The position numbers were made by a program, and so were the translations under genes. Below the pieces are notes generated by a model. The model was not told the origin of the DNA, ran no database searches, and saw only the letters and a program-made list of their open reading frames with translations. Positions 60,403 to 64,000 of a stretch of DNA of 64,000 bases are shown in pieces. Position 1 is the first letter of the stretch; the number at the start of each line of letters is the position of its first letter. The stretch comes from Dryocola sp032051265 (lineage in GTDB: Bacteria > Pseudomonadota > Gammaproteobacteria > Enterobacterales > Enterobacteriaceae), in assembly GCA_032051265.1 (NCBI GenBank), contig DAMBYU010000006.1, positions 186,001 to 250,000 of the forward strand, in the 5' to 3' direction.

Positions 60403-60660
60403 CTATGCCTCTTTGCCAAAAAAGCGACCAAAACGCTGCTGGAAGCGCGCCGGGCTGCCCTCTTTCTCGAAGGTTCTTTGCTTACCGGTGTAATGCGGAT
60501 GGGAAGCAGAGGAGATTTCAACGGTGATATAGGGGTAAGTCTGGCCGTCGAGTTCAATTTCACGGTCGGTCTTAATCGTAGACCCCACTTTAAAATACTC
60601 ATTGGCGCTGGTGTCGTGGAAAACCACGGTACGATAGTAAGGATGGATATCGCATTTCAT
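60403..60660 (-). CDS. rpmE2: RpmE2 (YkgM), zinc-independent ribosomal protein L31 type B
   Basis: This 85-residue L31 (YRTVVFHDTSANEYFKVGST; HYTGKQRTF) has none of the CxxC zinc ligands of the standard L31. It lets the cell release zinc by swapping L31 copies under zinc starvation. ATG 60660 has AAGGTGA upstream; a GTG nine bases earlier is the alternative start. The Zur-like dyad lies just before the ribosome site. Confidence 0.93.
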   Translation of the reverse strand: MKCDIHPYYRTVVFHDTSANEYFKVGSTIKTDREIELDGQTYPYITVEISSASHPHYTGKQRTFEKEGSPARFQQRFGRFFGKEA

Positions 60661-60670
60661 TGCTTTCACC

Positions 60671-60692
60671 TTGATACGTTATAACATAACAA
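60671..60692 (-). promoter_or_regulatory. Zur-type operator upstream of rpmE2-rpmJ2
   Basis: A 22-bp dyad centred on the palindrome GTTATAAC pairs at 18 of 22 positions (outer arms TTGATAC and GTAACAA-like). It resembles enterobacterial Zur boxes and sits 11 bases from the rpmE2 start, where zinc-loaded Zur would block expression. Confidence 0.75.
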
Positions 60693-60788
60693 TAAGGTAA
60701 AAGATGAGCGTTAAAAAAGCAAGCGGGTTTTGGCTATGCGGATCGGGCGCATCGAAATGCGCCCGACAGACTGATGGCCAGGGGGAGA

Positions 60789-62693
60789 TTAAAGTTTAAA
60801 GCTGGCGACAACGCGCTCAAGATGCTGCGTTTGTTCAGACATAGATAAAGAAGCGGAAGAAACCTGCTGAACCAGGGTCGCGTTCTGCTGGGTCGTGTTA
60901 TCCAGTTGATTAATCGCCACGTTTACCTGTTCGATGCCGGTGCTCTGTTCACGACTGGAAGACATAATTTCCCCCATCAGCGTAGTAACGTTACGTACGC
61001 CCTGCGTCAGTTCATCCATGGTAGCGCCCGCCTGGGTAACCAGACTGGTGCCCAGGTTAACGTTGTTTACCGAGGTTTCAATCAGCGATTTAATTTCCCG
61101 CGCTGACTGCGCCGAGCGCTGCGCAAGGTTACGCACCTCAGCCGCCACCACCGCAAAACCACGTCCCTGTTCGCCCGCCCGCGCCGCTTCAACCGCCGCG
61201 TTAAGCGCCAGAATATTGGTCTGGAAGGCGATGCTGTCAATAACGCCAATAATATCCACTACCTTGCCGGAAGAACTCTGAATCGCGTTCATGGTGCTGA
61301 CCACCTGTTTAACCACTTCTCCCCCCTTCACGGCAACGTTCGAGGCTTCGCGCGCAAGCTCGTTGGCATGGGCCGCGTTATCCGCGTTCTGGCGCACGGT
61401 GCTGGTTAACTCTTCCATCGAAGCTGCGGTCTGTTCAATGGAGCTGGCCTGCTCCTCGGTTCGGGCTGAGAGATCCTGATTTCCGGTCGCAATCTGGTGT
61501 GAAGCGGAAGTGATGGCGCGTGCGCTATCGCCGACCTGACGAAGCATATTTTGCAGGTGCGAGATCACATCGTTAAAACTGTTGATGATAGCGTTAAATT
61601 CCGGGCTGCTGGTCGGCTCCAGGCGCTGCGTTAAGTCCGCCCCACCGGCAGACAGACGGCTGATATTTTGGTTCAGCTCGCCAAGTCGTCGCATAAAGCT
61701 GCGGATAAACAGCACCAGCACGCCAAGCAGCAGCAATGCCATTGGGATCTGCACCATGCTCAGGCGCATCATAATGGTATCCGTCTGTTTGGTAAGAAGC
61801 GCCGTCGGCAAGTCTACCGCGAGGATCCACGGGCTCCCCTTAATCGCCTGCAGCATAACGGTGTGCGAAGCGCCGTTGTTGTCATACTCCCGCTCGCTAT
61901 CCTGAGCGCCATCAAAGCCTGGCAGGATCTCCTGCACCGCTTTCGCCATCGGCACCGAGCCGCTCATATCCGACAGGTTCTGCAGGGCTGCTGTTTTACC
62001 GATTTGTCCGGCGTTACCCACCACTTTGCCATCGGCCTCAATAATCAGCACCTGGCCTTTGATGCCCTCCCCCATCTGTTGGGCAAGCTGGTTGAAGAAC
62101 CCAAGCGTGACATCAATGGTCGCAACTCCCCACGGCTGCCCGTCCTTGATTATCGCCATTGCACAGTTAGTGCGCGGCTGCGGGCTGGCGTCATCCTGAT
62201 AAGCTTTCGCCCAGGCGCACTGCCCGGCAGGAGAAGCGAGGCCTGATTTATACCAGACCTGCTCGTAATAATTCGGCGCTTCGTCAGAGTTCCAGTAGGT
62301 GTTTTCTTCCAGCCCGTTGCTGGCGTTACGGGCAAAGAAAGTACTGAATTTATTGCGCCCGACTTCGCGTTTCTCCGGCAGCGGCCAGATGCCTCCGCCA
62401 AACACATTCACATCCCGATACTGATCGATAAGCGACGGCAGCAGGCGATTGATATCATCGCTCTGCATCGTGGCAACCGACTGCGTGATACTGCGCATTT
62501 GCGCCTGTACGCGGTTCATTTGTTCAACGATATTCACCGCAACGTTACCTACCTGGTAACGAATTAGCTGCGTTTCGTTGTGCTTAATTTGCGGCGTAAC
62601 GAAATAGTGAATAACTAACGAGGTGATCATCGTCAGTAACCCAAAAAAAAGACATAAAGAGACAATAAAACGGGATTGTGTTGTTTTAAGCAT
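60789..62693 (-). CDS. Methyl-accepting chemotaxis protein with periplasmic double-Cache-type sensor
   Basis: This 634-residue chemoreceptor has a first membrane helix (residues 10-32), a periplasmic sensor of about 280 residues (with NVFGGGIWPLPEKREVGRNK and WGVATIDVTLGFF, typical of dCACHE folds), a second helix near 315-335, HAMP, and a cytoplasmic signalling bundle with the hairpin tip IAFQTNILALNAAVEAARAG. There is no NWETF-like pentapeptide at the C-terminus, so it relies on other receptors for efficient methylation. The ligand is unknown; dCACHE sensors often bind amino acids or organic acids. Confidence 0.9.
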   Translation of the reverse strand: MLKTTQSRFIVSLCLFFGLLTMITSLVIHYFVTPQIKHNETQLIRYQVGNVAVNIVEQMNRVQAQMRSITQSVATMQSDDINRLLPSLIDQYRDVNVFGGGIWPLPEKREVGRNKFSTFFARNASNGLEENTYWNSDEAPNYYEQVWYKSGLASPAGQCAWAKAYQDDASPQPRTNCAMAIIKDGQPWGVATIDVTLGFFNQLAQQMGEGIKGQVLIIEADGKVVGNAGQIGKTAALQNLSDMSGSVPMAKAVQEILPGFDGAQDSEREYDNNGASHTVMLQAIKGSPWILAVDLPTALLTKQTDTIMMRLSMVQIPMALLLLGVLVLFIRSFMRRLGELNQNISRLSAGGADLTQRLEPTSSPEFNAIINSFNDVISHLQNMLRQVGDSARAITSASHQIATGNQDLSARTEEQASSIEQTAASMEELTSTVRQNADNAAHANELAREASNVAVKGGEVVKQVVSTMNAIQSSSGKVVDIIGVIDSIAFQTNILALNAAVEAARAGEQGRGFAVVAAEVRNLAQRSAQSAREIKSLIETSVNNVNLGTSLVTQAGATMDELTQGVRNVTTLMGEIMSSSREQSTGIEQVNVAINQLDNTTQQNATLVQQVSSASLSMSEQTQHLERVVASFKL

Positions 62694-62987
62694 GACGGTG
62701 GCACCTGGAAATAAAAGCGAAGCGCTTGCTGTTGTCTACGGCTTGCCCTCGACAAACTTGAACCCTAATACGTGCCAGCCTCCTCAGAATGTAACGCAGC
62801 GAAATTAATTTCCAGTGAAATCCATAACATAACCATTGACTCTGAAACATTTTGTCATACTTTGGCGCTTAACCATGGCCCTGAAAAGGTCGGATCTCCT
62901 CCACGTTACAAAGAAGATAACAATACTGGACGATGCAAAGGGCTTACGGCGACGGTCGTTCTGCCGCCTGGCACACCGACGGCACCA

Positions 62988-64000
62988 TCAGGCCTTCTCA
63001 CGAACCAGCAGCGTGGTCAGCATGAACGATAAGACCAGCGCCAGCGCAACGCCCATCAGGGCAAATATAAAATAGGGTCCGATATAGGCTGGCAGACTGA
63101 AGATACTCGACAGAATGTAGCCATACAGCCGCACGCCGAAGAAAGCGATAAACGCAGACGCGACGGCACTTGCCACGGTCGCGGCGATAAACGCTTTTTT
63201 ATAGCGCGTCAGCACGCCGAACAGCGCAGGTTCCGTGATACCCAGCAGCGCAGAAATTCCAGCAGAGAGCACGACCGAGCGATCGGCACGTGACTTACTC
63301 TGCCGCCAGATAGCAAAAGTGGAACCGGCAATCGCCATATTCGCCATAAACATCATCGGCATCAGCATGTCGTAACCGCGGTCGGTAAAGTTTTGCAGCG
63401 CAATGGGCGTCATGGCGTGGTGCATTCCGGTGAGAATGGCTATCGGGCGAATCGCCCCAACCACCAGCCCGGCAAAGCTTGCCGATACGCCAAACAGCCC
63501 TTCGATAAACCACGCCAGACCTTTTCCGAGATAAATCCCCAGCGGACCGATAACCACCAGCGCCACAAGCGCTGCCAGGAACAGCGTCAGCGTCGGCGTA
63601 AAGACGGTTTTCAGCACGTCCGGCATAAAGCTGTCTACCCAGCGATGGATATAGCTCAGAGCCAGAACAGAGAAAATTACCGGGATAACGCTTGCTGCGT
63701 AGTTAAAGACGGAAACCGGGATCGCGTTGAGAAAATAGAACGCATCAACGGCGCCGGGCGCATGCCCTGCCAGCGCTTTTGCCGCCTCAATCAGCGATGG
63801 ATACATAAAGCAGGCGGCAACCGCAGCGGCCAGATATTCGTTGGTTTTGAAAATGCGCGCCGCAGAGATCGCAAGGAAAAATGGCAGGAAATAGAACACG
63901 CCGCTGGCGATCAGATCGATTACGATCACCGTGTCGCTTGTTGCGGAAATAACCTTCAGCGCAATCAAGCCTGCCAGCAAACCTTTGATCATCCCCGCGC
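62988..64000 (-). CDS. PTS permease EIIC, beta-glucoside/sucrose/trehalose family (partial, runs off the window)
   Basis: The C-terminal 334 or more residues of a phosphotransferase permease are visible; the N-terminal EIIB domain and start lie beyond the window. The EIIC domain shows GMHHAMTPIALQNF and the substrate-motif loop LLGITEPALFGV. It ends at VREKA without a fused EIIA domain, as in BC-type enzymes such as AscF or TreB. The exact sugar cannot be told. The frame is open to the window edge. Confidence 0.88.
   Translation of the reverse strand, partial: AGMIKGLLAGLIALKVISATSDTVIVIDLIASGVFYFLPFFLAISAARIFKTNEYLAAAVAACFMYPSLIEAAKALAGHAPGAVDAFYFLNAIPVSVFNYAASVIPVIFSVLALSYIHRWVDSFMPDVLKTVFTPTLTLFLAALVALVVIGPLGIYLGKGLAWFIEGLFGVSASFAGLVVGAIRPIAILTGMHHAMTPIALQNFTDRGYDMLMPMMFMANMAIAGSTFAIWRQSKSRADRSVVLSAGISALLGITEPALFGVLTRYKKAFIAATVASAVASAFIAFFGVRLYGYILSSIFSLPAYIGPYFIFALMGVALALVLSFMLTTLLVREKA

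Overview
The window is a piece of an Enterobacteriaceae chromosome. The backbone runs in the order known from Escherichia coli, read in reverse map direction: purK, selU, ybbP-ybbA/tesA-ybbO-cnoX-qmcA-ybbJ-cueR, copA, ybaP-chiX-ybaK-ushA-fsr-ybaL, gsk-hemH-adk-htpG-recR-ybaB-dnaX-apt-ybaN-priC-rsmS, acrR/acrAB, tomB-hha, maa, ylaC. The rpmJ2-rpmE2 pair beside ylaC and the REP-type repeats fit an Enterobacter/Klebsiella/Salmonella-like genome better than E. coli K-12. I cannot name the genus from this window.

Accessory segments interrupt this backbone. (1) About 1.7-11.5 kb is a metal and metalloid resistance island between selU and ybbP. It has a LysR regulator divergent from a PAT/ArsN1-type acetyltransferase and a frameshifted MFS transporter, then arsR-arsH running convergently into arsR-arsB-arsC, then a CadR-type regulator divergent from a Zn/Cd/Pb P1B-ATPase. 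Short palindromic repeats of one architecture sit at its joints. (2) About 19.6-26.9 kb, between cueR and copA, is a reduced second glycogen operon, glgB-glgC-glgP. A short stub of glgA survives between glgC and glgP, and there is no glgX. GlgB has lost its catalytic nucleophile and much of its active-site lining, and GlgC has an altered allosteric activator site. This is the most unusual part of the window. (3) At 37.4-39.1 kb, a hipBA toxin-antitoxin pair lies between ybaL and gsk, with three tandem 24-bp operators that also look like tandem promoters. (4) At 45.1-47.8 kb, an isochorismatase-family hydrolase, a pirin and a divergent LysR gene split the normal dnaX-ybaB-recR operon. (5) nlpA lies beside copA. 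(6) A methyl-accepting chemotaxis protein and a beta-glucoside-type PTS permease lie at the right end.

Regulatory sites that can be read directly include the CueR box of copA, the CadR box of the Cd ATPase, a perfect ArsR-type dyad, the AcrR operator, a Zur-like dyad before rpmE2, the small RNA ChiX with its terminator, and conserved -1 frameshift sites in copA (making the CopA(Z) chaperone) and dnaX (making the gamma subunit).

Functional themes are metal homeostasis (ars, cad, cue/cop and a Zur-controlled ribosomal pair), drug efflux (acrAB, fsr), DNA replication and repair (dnaX, recR, priC), purine salvage (apt, gsk, adk, ushA), and a possibly repurposed glycogen module. I saw no tRNA, rRNA, CRISPR array, integrase or transposase. 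Comparisons with named E. coli proteins were made by eye from memory, not by a search.
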